A DNA stretch of 64,000 nucleotides. Source: Alphaproteobacteria bacterium (GTDB lineage: Bacteria; Pseudomonadota; Alphaproteobacteria; Caulobacterales; Maricaulaceae). The number at the start of each line of letters is the position of its first letter. Positions within the stretch are counted from its first letter, which is position 1. Positions 1 through 9,851 of the stretch are shown one piece after another. A model generated the notes under the pieces. That model worked only from the letters and a program-made list of their open reading frames with translations. It had not been told where the DNA came from and ran no database searches. Both the position numbers and the translations under genes were made by a program. The stretch covers positions 86,470 through 150,469 of the forward strand of contig WGNH01000009.1 of the NCBI GenBank assembly GCA_016124665.1. The letters run 5' to 3'.

Positions 1-861
1 CATTTCCAGTCCGGCGTCTTCCACCCAGCCGGTAATCTCTTCATCGGAGAAGCCGAGCTTTCTGTGTGCATGTTCGGTTTTGAGGAATTCAAGCTGGTGG
101 GGCGCAAAATCCGCAATCAGAAACACACCACCGGGCTTCAGAACCCGGGCGCATTCTGCAATCGCAACGGCCGGATCATCAAGATAGTGCAGGACCTGGT
201 GAACGGTGACGAGGTCGGCCACGCCATCATCAAACGGCAATGCCGACACATCGGCCTTGCGCACGGATGCGCCGGTCAGACCGGCGCGTTCCAGATTCAG
301 CCGCGCGACATTCAGCATGGCATGATTGACGTCAATGCCGACGCTCTCACTGGTGCGGTCCGCGAAGACCTCGAGAATACGGCCGGTTCCCACGCCGACA
401 TCGATCATCAGGTCAAAGGGTCCCGCTCCAGCGGCATCCCGCATCGCCGCCTCGACCTCATGCTCGGACAGGTGCAAGGCGCGGATCCGGCCCCAGTCCT
501 CATTGGCTCTTTCGAAATAGGCTTCAGCAGCGGCTGCCCTTGCGGATTTGACGGTGGCCAACCGGTCAAGGTCCCGCTTCAGCACGGGGTCATCCGGCGG
601 CGTCAGATCACCAATGACATTGGCGATGCGTTGGCCGGGGCCTGCCGACACCAGACGATAAAAGACAAATGAACCTTCGGGCTGTCGTTCAACAAGTCCC
701 GCATCGGTGAGCAATTTCAGATGCCGGCTGACACGGGGTTGGCTCTGCCCCAGGACCTGCACAAGTTCCGAAACCGTCAGCTCGCCCAGCGCCAGAAGCG
801 TCGCAACGCGAAGCCGGGTTGGCTCCGCGAGGGCTTTCAATTGTCCAATCAGATGTTCCAT
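1..861 (-). CDS. ArsR-family HTH regulator fused to SAM methyltransferase (SahR-like), 3' end outside window
   Basis: The open frame starts at the ATG at 861 and runs off the left edge, giving 287 codons. Residues 10-70 form a winged helix of ArsR type (LAEPTRLRV, then the recognition region QPRVSRHLKLL). Residues about 150-280 are a class I methyltransferase with motif I IDVGVGTG at 153-160 and a later LKPGGVFLIADF strand. Regulators of this fused architecture are known in alphaproteobacteria as SAH-responsive controllers of the methionine/SAM cycle (SahR), usually next to metF or metH. The neighbour that would confirm this lies outside the window. A perfect palindrome lies 24 bp upstream of the start, which suggests autoregulation. 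The family call is firm; the ligand and regulon are inference. Confidence 0.85.
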   Translation of the reverse strand, partial: MEHLIGQLKALAEPTRLRVATLLALGELTVSELVQVLGQSQPRVSRHLKLLTDAGLVERQPEGSFVFYRLVSAGPGQRIANVIGDLTPPDDPVLKRDLDRLATVKSARAAAAEAYFERANEDWGRIRALHLSEHEVEAAMRDAAGAGPFDLMIDVGVGTGRILEVFADRTSESVGIDVNHAMLNVARLNLERAGLTGASVRKADVSALPFDDGVADLVTVHQVLHYLDDPAVAIAECARVLKPGGVFLIADFAPHQLEFLKTEHAHRKLGFSDEEITGWVEDAGLEM

Positions 862-884
862 GACGATATCCTACCTGAAAAAGG

Positions 885-902
885 TATAAAGATATCTTTA
901 TA
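885..902. promoter_or_regulatory. Perfect 18-bp palindrome, probable operator of the ArsR-methyltransferase regulator
   Basis: TATAAAGAT-ATCTTTATA is a perfect inverted repeat with no spacer. It starts 24 bp upstream of the regulator's ATG (minus strand) in an AT-rich patch that would hold the -10/leader. Its position and symmetry suit a homodimeric winged-helix repressor. I recall SahR sites containing a central GATATC, but could not check this. Confidence 0.7.
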
Positions 903-1041
903 TCATTCTGCAGTGGTTTCAATGGTGATTATGAAAAACCTGATGACCGCTGGCCGCACCCTAATCTGCTGCCGGGCGCAAATTCCCAGCTCGTGTCCGA
1001 GATAGACGCGAAGCACCCATTTGCCGGGCGGTATCGAAAAT

Positions 1042-1068
1042 CGCCCCTTCCCACACAGAGAAGGGGCG
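1042..1068 (-). terminator. Rho-independent terminator of ettA
   Basis: CGCCCCTTC (1042-1050) pairs perfectly with GAAGGGGCG (1060-1068) around a 9-nt loop. On the minus strand the stem is followed by ATTTTCG. It lies just beyond the ettA stop codon. Confidence 0.7.
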
Positions 1069-1081
1069 CTAAGGCGCTTAT

Positions 1082-2749
1082 CTAACGGCTGAAACGCTTG
1101 AACTTGACCCGCTTGGGCGTGACCGCATCCTCGCCCAGGCGGCGCTTCTTGTCCTCGATATATTCCTGGAAGTTGCCTTCGAACCATTCCACATGGCTGT
1201 CGCCTTCAAAAGCGAGGATGTGGGTGGCCAGACGGTCAAGGAAGAAACGGTCGTGCGAGATTACCACGGCACAGCCGGGATAATTCTCCAGAGCCTGTTC
1301 GAGCGCCGCCAGGGTTTCCACGTCGAGATCGTTGGTCGGTTCATCGAGGAGGAGCAGATTGCCGCCTGTCTGCAGCGTCTTGGCGAGATGCACGCGATTG
1401 CGCTCACCACCCGACAGCAAGCCGACCTTCTTCTGCTGATCGCCGCCCTTGAAATTGAACGCACCGACATAGGCCCGGCTCGGCACTTCCTTGCCGCCGA
1501 GATTGATCATGTCATTGCCGCCAGAAATCTCTTCCCAGACATTCTTGTTCGGGTCCAGCGCATCACGAGACTGGTCGACATAGGACAGTTTCACGGTTTC
1601 GCCGAGGCGGATCGTGCCTTCGTCCGGCGTGTCCTGTCCGGTGATCATCTTGAACAGGGTTGATTTGCCGGCGCCGTTCGGACCGATCACGCCCACAACG
1701 CCACCCGGCGGCAATTTGAAAGAGAGACCGTCAATCAGCAGCTTGTCTTCAAAACCCTTTTTGAGATTCTCGACTTCGACCACAACCCCGCCAAGACGCG
1801 GCCCCGGTGGAATATTGATCTGGGCATGGTTGATTTCCTGCCGATCCGCCTGATCCCGCAATTCCTCATAGGATTTGATCCGCGCCTTCGACTTGGCCTG
1901 ACGGGCCTTGGGCGAGGAGCGGATCCAGTCGAGTTCGCGGGCCAGAGCACGTTCCTTGGCACCTTGTTCGCGGCTTTCCTGGGCCAGCCGTTTCTGCTTC
2001 TGCTCCAGCCAGGCAGAGTAATTGCCTTCATAAGGCACGCCACGGCCGCGATCGAGCTCAAGCGTCCACGTCGTGATGGAGTCGAGGAAGTAACGGTCGT
2101 GGGTGACGACCAGAATGGCACCAGGGAAGTTTTCCAGATGGTGCTGCAGCCAGTCCACCGATTCTGCATCAAGGTGGTTGGTGGGTTCATCGAGCAGCAG
2201 CATGTGCGGCTCGGACAACAGCAAGCGGCAGAGCGCGACGCGGCGGATTTCACCGCCGGACAGATTGGTGACTTCACTTTCTCCCGGCGGGCATCGCAGG
2301 GCTTCCATCGCCATCTCGATCTTGGAATCAATATCCCAGGCATCGGCGGCGTCGATCTTCTCCTGAAGATCATTCATCTCTTCCATCAGCTCATCGGAAT
2401 AGTCCTCCGCCAGCTTCATCGAGATGGCGTTGAAATCATCGACGAGCTTCTTGTGAGCCGAGCCTTCAATGACATTTTCCCAGACGGTCTTGGTCTCATC
2501 CAGCTGCGGTTCCTGGGGCAGATAACCGACGCGCACACCCTTCTCGGCCCAGGATTCACCGGTGAATTCGGTGTCCATGCCCGCCATGATTTTCAGCAGG
2601 GTGGACTTGCCGGACCCGTTGACACCGACGACGCCGATTTTGGCATCGGGCAGGAAGTGCAGCGAAATATTCTGGAATACCGGCTTGGCAGCTCCCGGAT
2701 AGGTCTTCGAGAGCTTGTCCATGTGATAGACGTATTGATAGGCGGCCAT
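1082..2749 (-). CDS. ettA: Energy-dependent translational throttle protein EttA (ABC-F)
   Basis: A soluble ABC-F ATPase that binds the ribosomal E site and couples translation to the ATP/ADP ratio. Two ABC cassettes are visible, with Walker A GVNGSGKST and GPNGAGKST, signatures LSGGE in both halves, and Walker B LLLDEPTNHLD and LLLDEPTNDLD. Between them lies a basic linker typical of EttA (RQAKSKARIKSYEELRDQ). The N-terminus AAYQYVYHMDKLSK matches EttA. The length of about 555 aa is normal. I chose the ATG at 2749; an in-frame ATG at 2758 follows AAAGGA by only 2 nt and is less likely. It is followed by its own terminator. Confidence 0.95.
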   Translation of the reverse strand: MAAYQYVYHMDKLSKTYPGAAKPVFQNISLHFLPDAKIGVVGVNGSGKSTLLKIMAGMDTEFTGESWAEKGVRVGYLPQEPQLDETKTVWENVIEGSAHKKLVDDFNAISMKLAEDYSDELMEEMNDLQEKIDAADAWDIDSKIEMAMEALRCPPGESEVTNLSGGEIRRVALCRLLLSEPHMLLLDEPTNHLDAESVDWLQHHLENFPGAILVVTHDRYFLDSITTWTLELDRGRGVPYEGNYSAWLEQKQKRLAQESREQGAKERALARELDWIRSSPKARQAKSKARIKSYEELRDQADRQEINHAQINIPPGPRLGGVVVEVENLKKGFEDKLLIDGLSFKLPPGGVVGVIGPNGAGKSTLFKMITGQDTPDEGTIRLGETVKLSYVDQSRDALDPNKNVWEEISGGNDMINLGGKEVPSRAYVGAFNFKGGDQQKKVGLLSGGERNRVHLAKTLQTGGNLLLLDEPTNDLDVETLAALEQALENYPGCAVVISHDRFFLDRLATHILAFEGDSHVEWFEGNFQEYIEDKKRRLGEDAVTPKRVKFKRFSR

Positions 2750-2830
2750 GGGGCGCATGATCCTTTGACAGTCAGGGATATCTTGTTGGCGCGGCGTATA
2801 ACCGAGGCGCGCGCGCGGGGCAATCGGGCT

Positions 2831-3391
2831 CTACGTTTGCGACCGTGCTGCCAATTTTGCCGCGCGTTTCTTCCGTCTCTGCCATCGTTTCAGATGGGGC
2901 AGGAAGAAAAGCCATATACCGGTCAGCCACATGACAAACAGAACCAGGCCAGCAGGCAGAAAGACATAGAGCTTCACCCAGTCGGCAAAGAAGGAGCCGT
3001 CGTGGATCTGCTCGATCAGGTCTGATCGGCGGTATTCCAACGACAGAACTTCCAGCGTTATCAGGTCGATCTGCGCTTCCCAGCGATTGGTGGATATGAA
3101 TTTGACAATGCCACGGTCCGGCTGGATGTCGACCCTGTCAAATTCGGCCCAGTCCGTGGTCTCCAGCTGGGGGATTGCGGCAGCCACCTCATAAAGTGCC
3201 AGCAGCGTCGTGTCCGGGGCCCCTGCGGCCTCGATGGTGCTGCTCTGGGAGGACGGCTGGATCCAGTCGAACTCTTTCTTCAGCATCAGGAAAATGCCGG
3301 CAATTATCATGATGCCAAGCGGTATCATGACGGCCAGGGAGCCCCAATGATGAATGTCGCGGAATAACTTGTTCACGGTCATGGCGCGCAT
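2831..3391 (-). CDS. PepSY-associated transmembrane protein
   Basis: A 186-aa inner-membrane protein. There is a hydrophobic segment near residues 15-38 after the FRDIHHWGSLAVM motif, which is typical of PepSY_TM proteins. A periplasmic stretch follows that carries a PepSY-like region (about 60-135, ending LIEQIHDGSFF). A second membrane segment (about 140-165) and a basic cytoplasmic tail (KRWQRRKKRAAK) end the protein. Such proteins often accompany siderophore receptors or reductases, but none lies beside it here. A second in-frame ATG at 3382 is possible. It stands alone, divergent from the BNR gene. Confidence 0.8.
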   Translation of the reverse strand: MRAMTVNKLFRDIHHWGSLAVMIPLGIMIIAGIFLMLKKEFDWIQPSSQSSTIEAAGAPDTTLLALYEVAAAIPQLETTDWAEFDRVDIQPDRGIVKFISTNRWEAQIDLITLEVLSLEYRRSDLIEQIHDGSFFADWVKLYVFLPAGLVLFVMWLTGIWLFFLPHLKRWQRRKKRAAKLAARSQT

Positions 3392-3518
3392 CCTCTTGAG
3401 CTTCGGTCCAGCGTCAAGATTACGAATGCATCACAATCCACGATAAATACGCCGCGCGCCTTTCCATTCGACTCCCCGGTGATAAAGTTGCGCCAGAAAA
3501 TTTCCTGGGGAGGACTAA

Positions 3519-6500
3519 ATGCGCGCCATTATCTGTGCCGTATTGCTCGGCGCTTTGCCGCAAACCGCTTGTGCCCAATCGGAAGAAGAAACAACAACCG
3601 ATCCGATGGCCGCTGCCAATTTCAATGGCCTGGAATTCCGCAGTATCGGGCCCGCTTTCATGTCGGGCCGTATCGGAGACATCGAAATCCTTCAGGACGA
3701 TCCGTCGACATGGATTGTCGGTGTTGGATCGGGGGGCGTCTGGCGTACCGACAATGCTGGAACGACATGGACGCCGATATTTGACGATCAGGATGTGTTC
3801 TCCATCGGAACGGTGACAATCGATCCGTCAAATCCCCATACGATCTGGGTCGGGACCGGCGAAAATCATGGCGGCCGCCATAACGGCTATGGGAATGGCA
3901 TTTACCGGTCGCGTGATGGCGGCCAGACCTGGACGCATCTGGGTCTCGAAAACTCCGAACACATATCCGAAATCATCGTTCACCCCGACGACCCCGATAC
4001 GATCTGGGTGGCCTCGCAAGGACCGCTCTGGTCGTCCGGGGGTGACCGGGGCCTGTTCATGTCGACCGATGGCGGAGAAACTTGGGAGAATGTGCTGTCT
4101 GCTGGCGAATGGACCGGCGTGACCGACCTTGTCATCGATCCGCGAAATCCGGACCGGCTGTACGCAGCCACCTGGCAGCGTCACCGCACTGTGGCTGCCT
4201 ATATGGGCGCGGGGCCGGAATCCGGCATTCATGTCTCCGACGATGGCGGTTTGACCTGGCGGCAGGTCACAACAGGTTTGCCCACCGGCAATCTGGGCAA
4301 GATCGGCCTCGCCATCTCGCCGCAAAATCCGGACATTGTCTATGCCGCCATCGAACAGGACCGCCGGACCGGCGGAGTCTATCGTTCATCCAACCGTGGC
4401 GAGAGCTGGACGCGGATGTCGGACACGGTCTCCGGCGGAACCGGGCCGCATTACTATATGGAGCTCTATGCGCACCCGCATCACTTCGACCGGATCATTC
4501 TGGTCAGCAATACGACGCAGATTTCCGATGATGGCGGCGCGACCTTCCGCGACATCAATAATGAATTCAAGCATGTCGATGATCACGCCATCGGTTTTCA
4601 CCCGACCGATCCCGACTACATGCTGGTCGGTTCGGATGGCGGTCTCTACGAGACCGTGGACGATGAACGCACCTGGCGGTTCATATCCAACCTGCCCATC
4701 ACACAATTCTACGATATCGCCGTGGATGACGCGGAACCCTTCTACAACATCTATGGCGGCACACAGGACAACTCGACACAGGTCGGGCCGTCCCGGACAG
4801 ACAATCGTCACGGCATCCGGAATTCTGACTGGGAAGTGACGCTGTTCGGCGATGGTCATGAGCCGGATATAGAGCCCGGCAATCCGGATATTGCCTATTC
4901 CAGCTGGCAGCAGGGCAATCTGGTCCGTTTTGACCGGACGACGGGCGAGGTCGTGTATATCCGCGCCCAGCCTGAACCCGGCGAACCGGCGGAACGTTAT
5001 AACTGGGATGCGCCGATCGTGGTGTCCTCGCATGAACCGACCCGGCTTTATCACGCCTCGCAGCGTGTCTGGCGTTCGGACAATCGCGGCGACAGCTGGA
5101 CAGCGATTTCCGGAGACCTGACCCGTAATGAAGACCGGATGCTGTTGCCCATTATGGGCCGGCAGTGGTCGTGGGATGCAGGCTGGGACGTCTATGCGAT
5201 GTCCAATTACAACACGATCAGTGCGCTTGCGGAATCGCCCGTGGACGAGAATGTCATCTATGCCGGCACGGATGATGGCCTGATACAGATCACCACAGAT
5301 GGCGGCGAAACCTGGCAGCGTACCGAAGTTGGCCGTCTGCCGGGTGTGCCGGATCGGGCCTATGTCAATGATTTCGAGCCGTCGCTGCATGAGGCCGGCA
5401 CCGTCTTCATCGCACTGGACAACCACAAATACGGTGATTTTGCGCCATATCTGCTGCGGTCCGACAATTATGGCCGCAGCTGGCGGTCCATTACCAATGG
5501 CTTGCCCGAGGACGAACAGGTCTGGCGCATTGCACAGGATCATGTGAATCCGGACCTGGTGTTTGTGGGCACCGAATTCGGTGTTTATTTCACCATTGAT
5601 GGTGGCGAAAACTGGACCCAGCTGGAAGCGGGTATTCCGACGATCTCGGCCCGTGATCTCCAGATCCAGCGCCGCGAGAATGATCTTGTCGTCGCGACCT
5701 TCGGCCGGGGAATCTATATCCTTGATGACTATTCGCCGTTGCGCGAAATTACGCCGGAAATGATGGAAAATGGCACCGCCCTGTTCCCGGTGCGGCGGGC
5801 CTGGTGGTATCAGGAACAGCACCCGCTGGGCTTTGATAGTGGCCACTGGCAGGGCCATGGCTATTTCACCGCCGAGAACCCGCCCTTCGGTGCTGTCTTC
5901 ACCTATTATATGAGTGAAGCGCTCCAGACGTCGGAGGAAATCCGGCAGGAGGCCGAACGTCCGCTCGTGGAAGAGGGTGAGGACACGCCCTTCCCGGGAT
6001 TTGATATCATCGAGGGCGAACGCCGCGAAGCGCCGCCTCGCATGTGGCTGGTGGTCCGTGATGATGAGGGCCGGGTGGTCCGCCGCCTGCAAGGGCCCGT
6101 CACAGCCGGATTCCACCGGGTCAACTGGGATCTCTCTTTCCCCGGCTATTCTCCGGTGATGCAACAGGAAGACGCCGAAAATGCGCCATCGGGATATCTC
6201 GTCGCGCCGGGCACATATTCAGTCACGCTGGTGCGCCAGTATCAGGGTGAGACGGAGGTTGTCGGCGAAGCCCGGGAATTCGAAGTCGAGCGCATGTATG
6301 AGGGCGCATTGCCGGGCTCTCCCGACGACGAGGTGGCAGCCTTCTGGGAGCGGCTTGCCACGCTGCAGCGCAGCGTCAGTGCTTCGACGTCGGCTATCGG
6401 CTTGACCCGCGAACGCCTGAACCGCCTCGAATCCGCGCTCTACCGGTCGCGCACCGCACCGGGTGAGCTTGACGCCCGTTACGAAGCCTTGCGCCAGGAG

Positions 6501-6791
6501 CTCTTCGCCATCGAGGAAGCGTTGACTGGCAACCAGTCGAGTAATGGCCAATACGGGGCCGAGCCAGCCACTGTCACGTCACGGATCGGCTTTGCCGAAA
6601 CCGGTACGGCCTACGCGACCTATGGACCAAATCCGGCTCATGAACGGCAGCTGGGACTGGCGGAAACCGAGTACGCGGACATAAGGCAGCGTCTCGATAC
6701 GTTGATTCAGGAACGCATCCCTGCATTCGAAGCCGCACTGGATGAAGCGGGGGCGCCGTGGACGCCCACCCGGATGCTTCCACCACTCTAG
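3519..6791 (+). CDS. Exported BNR/sortilin-like beta-propeller protein
   Basis: A 1090-aa protein with a short Sec signal peptide (residues 1-19, ending QTACA). It has many BNR/Asp-box repeats of the form S-x-D-x-G-x-x-W (SRDGGQTW, STDGGETW, SDDGGLTW, SSNRGESW, TTDGGETW, TIDGGENW), spread over about residues 30-720. These form a VPS10/sortilin-type propeller like that of xyloglucanases or sialidases. The C-terminal part (about 740-1090) has a beta-sandwich-like region and a helical segment and carries no motif I recognise. Large proteins of this type are common in marine alphaproteobacteria and Bacteroidetes, often beside S9 peptidases as here. No catalytic residues can be assigned, so it may bind or hydrolyse glycans or peptides. 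Confidence 0.85.
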   Translation: MRAIICAVLLGALPQTACAQSEEETTTDPMAAANFNGLEFRSIGPAFMSGRIGDIEILQDDPSTWIVGVGSGGVWRTDNAGTTWTPIFDDQDVFSIGTVTIDPSNPHTIWVGTGENHGGRHNGYGNGIYRSRDGGQTWTHLGLENSEHISEIIVHPDDPDTIWVASQGPLWSSGGDRGLFMSTDGGETWENVLSAGEWTGVTDLVIDPRNPDRLYAATWQRHRTVAAYMGAGPESGIHVSDDGGLTWRQVTTGLPTGNLGKIGLAISPQNPDIVYAAIEQDRRTGGVYRSSNRGESWTRMSDTVSGGTGPHYYMELYAHPHHFDRIILVSNTTQISDDGGATFRDINNEFKHVDDHAIGFHPTDPDYMLVGSDGGLYETVDDERTWRFISNLPITQFYDIAVDDAEPFYNIYGGTQDNSTQVGPSRTDNRHGIRNSDWEVTLFGDGHEPDIEPGNPDIAYSSWQQGNLVRFDRTTGEVVYIRAQPEPGEPAERYNWDAPIVVSSHEPTRLYHASQRVWRSDNRGDSWTAISGDLTRNEDRMLLPIMGRQWSWDAGWDVYAMSNYNTISALAESPVDENVIYAGTDDGLIQITTDGGETWQRTEVGRLPGVPDRAYVNDFEPSLHEAGTVFIALDNHKYGDFAPYLLRSDNYGRSWRSITNGLPEDEQVWRIAQDHVNPDLVFVGTEFGVYFTIDGGENWTQLEAGIPTISARDLQIQRRENDLVVATFGRGIYILDDYSPLREITPEMMENGTALFPVRRAWWYQEQHPLGFDSGHWQGHGYFTAENPPFGAVFTYYMSEALQTSEEIRQEAERPLVEEGEDTPFPGFDIIEGERREAPPRMWLVVRDDEGRVVRRLQGPVTAGFHRVNWDLSFPGYSPVMQQEDAENAPSGYLVAPGTYSVTLVRQYQGETEVVGEAREFEVERMYEGALPGSPDDEVAAFWERLATLQRSVSASTSAIGLTRERLNRLESALYRSRTAPGELDARYEALRQELFAIEEALTGNQSSNGQYGAEPATVTSRIGFAETGTAYATYGPNPAHERQLGLAETEYADIRQRLDTLIQERIPAFEAALDEAGAPWTPTRMLPPL

Positions 6792-6829
6792 GCCATGAAC
6801 CATAGCGGGCCCTTGTCCGCCTCAACCCG

Positions 6830-6862
6830 CAGCCCGCTTCCCAGCGGGCTGCGTCCGTTTTA
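6830..6862 (+). terminator. Rho-independent terminator after the BNR gene
   Basis: GCAGCCCGCT (6830-6839) pairs perfectly with AGCGGGCTGC (6844-6853) around loop TCCC, followed by GTCCGTTTT. It separates the BNR gene from the downstream peptidase. Confidence 0.85.
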
Positions 6863-6893
6863 AGGATGATGATCCGGAATGCGAGGATAGACG

Positions 6894-9107
6894 ATGAGCC
6901 CTGCCCTGTTGCTGTTGGCGAGCCTTACACTTGCCCAGGAAGCCGAACCCGCTGCATTGACCATCGAACGCCTGTTTGCCAGCCCGGACCTGGATGGGCC
7001 GGACGCGACGGCGACGCGGTTTTCACCGGATGGCGGGTTGATCACCTTCCTGCAGGGTAAAGAAGAAGATTCCAGCGTCCATGATCTGTGGGCCATAGAT
7101 GTCGATGGCGGCGAGCCTTTCCTGCTGGTCGACAGCCGCGAACTTGTGCCGGAAGAGCGCGAATTGTCAGAGGCGGAAATCCAGCTGCGCGAGCGGGCGC
7201 GGATCACCGGTTCGGGCATAGTGGCTTATGACTGGGATGCGCAAGGTAATGCCCTGCTCTTCCCTCTGGATAGCGATGTCTTCTACTATGACCTGGAAAG
7301 CGGTACGGCCCGGCGGTTGATGGAAACCAGCGCGGCAGAAACCGATAGCCGGATTTCTCCGGGCGGCCGGTATGTTGGCTATATCCGCGACCAGAATCTT
7401 TTCGTCCATGATCTCGAAAGCGGCAATGAATGGCCCATCACGTCCGAAGGCGGCGATACGCTGTCTTACGGAATGGCTGAATTTGTGGCCCAGGAAGAGA
7501 TGGGGCGATCAACCGGTTACTGGTTCTCGCCAGATGACCAGCACGTGGCCTTCACGGAAATTGACGAGAGCGCCATTCCGGTTTCCTACCGGGTCGATAT
7601 ACAGGGCGATGGTGCAAGCCTTGCCGAGCAACGCTACCCCTATGCCGGCGAGGCCAATGTCGGCATCCGCCTGTTTATCGAGAATCTGGAGGCGGGCATA
7701 CGCGTCGAGGCCGATCTGGGCGACGAGGCTGATATCTATCTTGCTCGCGTGAACTGGACGCCAGCCGGACAAGTGGCCGTGCAACGGCAGAACCGCGCCC
7801 AGACAAGGCTGGACCTGCTCTTAATAGATCCGGAAACCGGAGAGAGCACGGTAATCCTGACCGAGACCGATCCCGCCTGGATCAATCTGACGAACGACCT
7901 GATATTTCTCAATGATAACAGCTTTCTCTGGACCTCGGAACGGTCCGGATTCCGGCACATCTACCACTATGATTCCACAGGCGGCCTGATCGCACAGATC
8001 ACAGACGGGGAATGGCAGATCAACGCGATTGAGGGCGTTGATCCGGATTCCGGTCGGGTCTATTTCTCGGGATGGATGCGCGATGCGCGGCAACGTCATC
8101 TGTATTCTGTTTCCTACGCTCAGGCAGGCGAAACACCGGTGCAAGTCACCTCAGGCCAGGGCTGGTGGTCGGAGATTTCGATGGGCCCGGCAGCCCAGAC
8201 TTTTGTCGCCAGCTTTTCCGGTCCGGCAACTCCTCCCAATACCGCACTCTACGATGCCTCTGGCGAGCGGTTGCGCTGGATCGAGGAAAACGCGCTGAAT
8301 GAGGAGCATCCCTATGCGCCCTTTCTGGACCATCACATTACGCCGCAGCGCGGCACGCTGACGGCTTCTGACGGATCCGAACTGCATTACGTCATGTATT
8401 TGCCCTCCGGCTTTGATCCTGCGCGCGCGTATCCTGCGATCATCCATGTGTATGGCGGTCCCGGGGTTGGCCGCAGGACGCGGTTGAATTGGGCGCCGCT
8501 TGACCATCAGGTTTTCGCGCAGGCGGGTTATGTCTATTTCATGCTGGATAACCGCGGAACGCCGGATCGCGGACACGCTTTCGAGACCGCCCTTCACCGC
8601 GCCATGGGCGGGGTGGAGGTCGAGGACCAGCTGGCCGGTCTCGCTTACCTGCAATCGCTGGATTTTGTCGCGGATAACCGGATCGGCATCTGGGGCTGGT
8701 CCTATGGCGGGTATATGTCGCTCATGACCCCCCTGCAGGCTCCGGGCGCGTTTGCCGCTGCCGTCTCCGGTGCTCCCGTCACAGACTGGGCGCTGTACGA
8801 CACCCACTACACGGAACGCTATATGGGCACGCCGCAGAACAATCCGGAAGGGTATGAACAATCCTCGGTCTTCGCGCATCTTGATGGCTGGGAAACACCG
8901 GTGCTCATCATGCACGGCATGGCGGACGACAATGTCGTCTTCGAAAATTCAACCCGCCTCTTCAATGTGCTTCAGGAACGCGACCTGCCTTTCGAGATGA
9001 TGACCTATCCGGGCCAGCGCCACGGCATACGCGGCGAGATGCGGTCCCGGCACCGTTTGCGGACCATGCTGGACTTCTTTGACCGGCATTTGCAGCCGGG
9101 TGAGTGA
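6894..9107 (+). CDS. S9 family (dipeptidyl-peptidase IV-type) serine peptidase
   Basis: A 737-aa prolyl-specific oligopeptidase-family enzyme. The N-terminus (LLLLASLTLAQ) looks like a short signal peptide, so it should act in the periplasm or outside. Residues about 40-500 form the DPP-IV-type propeller (for example the substrate-amine motif EFVAQEEMGRSTGYW with its paired Glu). The C-terminal alpha/beta-hydrolase carries the triad Ser603 (GWSYGG), Asp678 (GMADDNV) and His710 (GQRHGI). The paired Glu and length fit DPP-IV rather than prolyl oligopeptidase. It follows the BNR gene after a terminator and converges with the YgjP-like gene with no gap. Confidence 0.93.
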   Translation: MSPALLLLASLTLAQEAEPAALTIERLFASPDLDGPDATATRFSPDGGLITFLQGKEEDSSVHDLWAIDVDGGEPFLLVDSRELVPEERELSEAEIQLRERARITGSGIVAYDWDAQGNALLFPLDSDVFYYDLESGTARRLMETSAAETDSRISPGGRYVGYIRDQNLFVHDLESGNEWPITSEGGDTLSYGMAEFVAQEEMGRSTGYWFSPDDQHVAFTEIDESAIPVSYRVDIQGDGASLAEQRYPYAGEANVGIRLFIENLEAGIRVEADLGDEADIYLARVNWTPAGQVAVQRQNRAQTRLDLLLIDPETGESTVILTETDPAWINLTNDLIFLNDNSFLWTSERSGFRHIYHYDSTGGLIAQITDGEWQINAIEGVDPDSGRVYFSGWMRDARQRHLYSVSYAQAGETPVQVTSGQGWWSEISMGPAAQTFVASFSGPATPPNTALYDASGERLRWIEENALNEEHPYAPFLDHHITPQRGTLTASDGSELHYVMYLPSGFDPARAYPAIIHVYGGPGVGRRTRLNWAPLDHQVFAQAGYVYFMLDNRGTPDRGHAFETALHRAMGGVEVEDQLAGLAYLQSLDFVADNRIGIWGWSYGGYMSLMTPLQAPGAFAAAVSGAPVTDWALYDTHYTERYMGTPQNNPEGYEQSSVFAHLDGWETPVLIMHGMADDNVVFENSTRLFNVLQERDLPFEMMTYPGQRHGIRGEMRSRHRLRTMLDFFDRHLQPGE

Positions 9108-9851
9108 TCAGAATGGCACGAATTCGCCGGCCGTATCGTTGAGACGTTTCCGCCGGATCTTCCAGTCCGGCATGAGGCGGGAGACGACGGCCCAGTAGGC
9201 GGGCGAATGATTGGGCTCCACGAGATGGGCGGCCTCATGAGCGCAGACATAGTCGATAATGTCCGTATCCGCGCCGATCAGCCGCCAGTTGAGGCGGATT
9301 ATGCTGCGGGAGTCGCAACTGCCCCAGCGCCGCTTCTGATCGCGGATCTGAACACCGGCAACCGGCCTGCCAAGGATAGCGGCATAATACCGGACGCGGC
9401 CCGGAAACCGGGCTTCTGCCTCACGGCGATACCAGCGTTCCAGGCCCTTGCGTATGGTGCGGGTTCTCAATTCACCGGTCAGATGCCGGTCAATCTCGAC
9501 AAAAAGTGTGGTGTCTAGACGCTCGGCCTTTGTCCGCGCCCGGCTCGGATGCTCAACGATATGAAGGGTCAAATGACGGCCGAGAAAGGGCAGGCTTTCG
9601 CCTGTTTTGAATTCCCGGACGGCCGGTTTGGGGCGCGCTGCCCATTCTGCCAGTTTCAGGGATATCCAATCCGACCGGCTGAGCACAGCGGCCCGCAGGC
9701 GCCGTTCGCTGGCGCGTTGCGGCGCGCGAATGCTCAGGCCCTGATGGTCGATCTGAAGCGCGATCGTGCGCCGCCGCGGACTGCGGACAATGGCGCAATC
9801 GACGCTTTTACCATCGATATCCACCCTCAGACGGTCAGGATGTCCCGGCAA
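9108..9851 (-). CDS. YgjP/SprT-like zinc metallopeptidase (COG1451)
   Basis: A 247-aa protein of the M48-like YgjP family. The zinc site is HEAAH at residues 205-209 (CAHEAAHLVEPNHS) with a third His in the NHS motif, preceded by the conserved RWGSCDSR segment and the RRRTIALQID beta region near the start. No signal or membrane segment is seen, so it is probably cytoplasmic. Its physiological substrate is unknown; related proteins are annotated as predicted hydrolases. Its 5' end overlaps the 3' end of the sulfoxide reductase gene by 25 bp, so the two form one minus-strand transcript. Confidence 0.9.
   Translation of the reverse strand: MPGHPDRLRVDIDGKSVDCAIVRSPRRRTIALQIDHQGLSIRAPQRASERRLRAAVLSRSDWISLKLAEWAARPKPAVREFKTGESLPFLGRHLTLHIVEHPSRARTKAERLDTTLFVEIDRHLTGELRTRTIRKGLERWYRREAEARFPGRVRYYAAILGRPVAGVQIRDQKRRWGSCDSRSIIRLNWRLIGADTDIIDYVCAHEAAHLVEPNHSPAYWAVVSRLMPDWKIRRKRLNDTAGEFVPF

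Noticed and set aside
4386..6164. Long minus-strand frame (592 codons) opposite the BNR gene
   Set aside because: It is an antisense shadow of a well-supported gene with repeated BNR motifs; its translation shows no domain.
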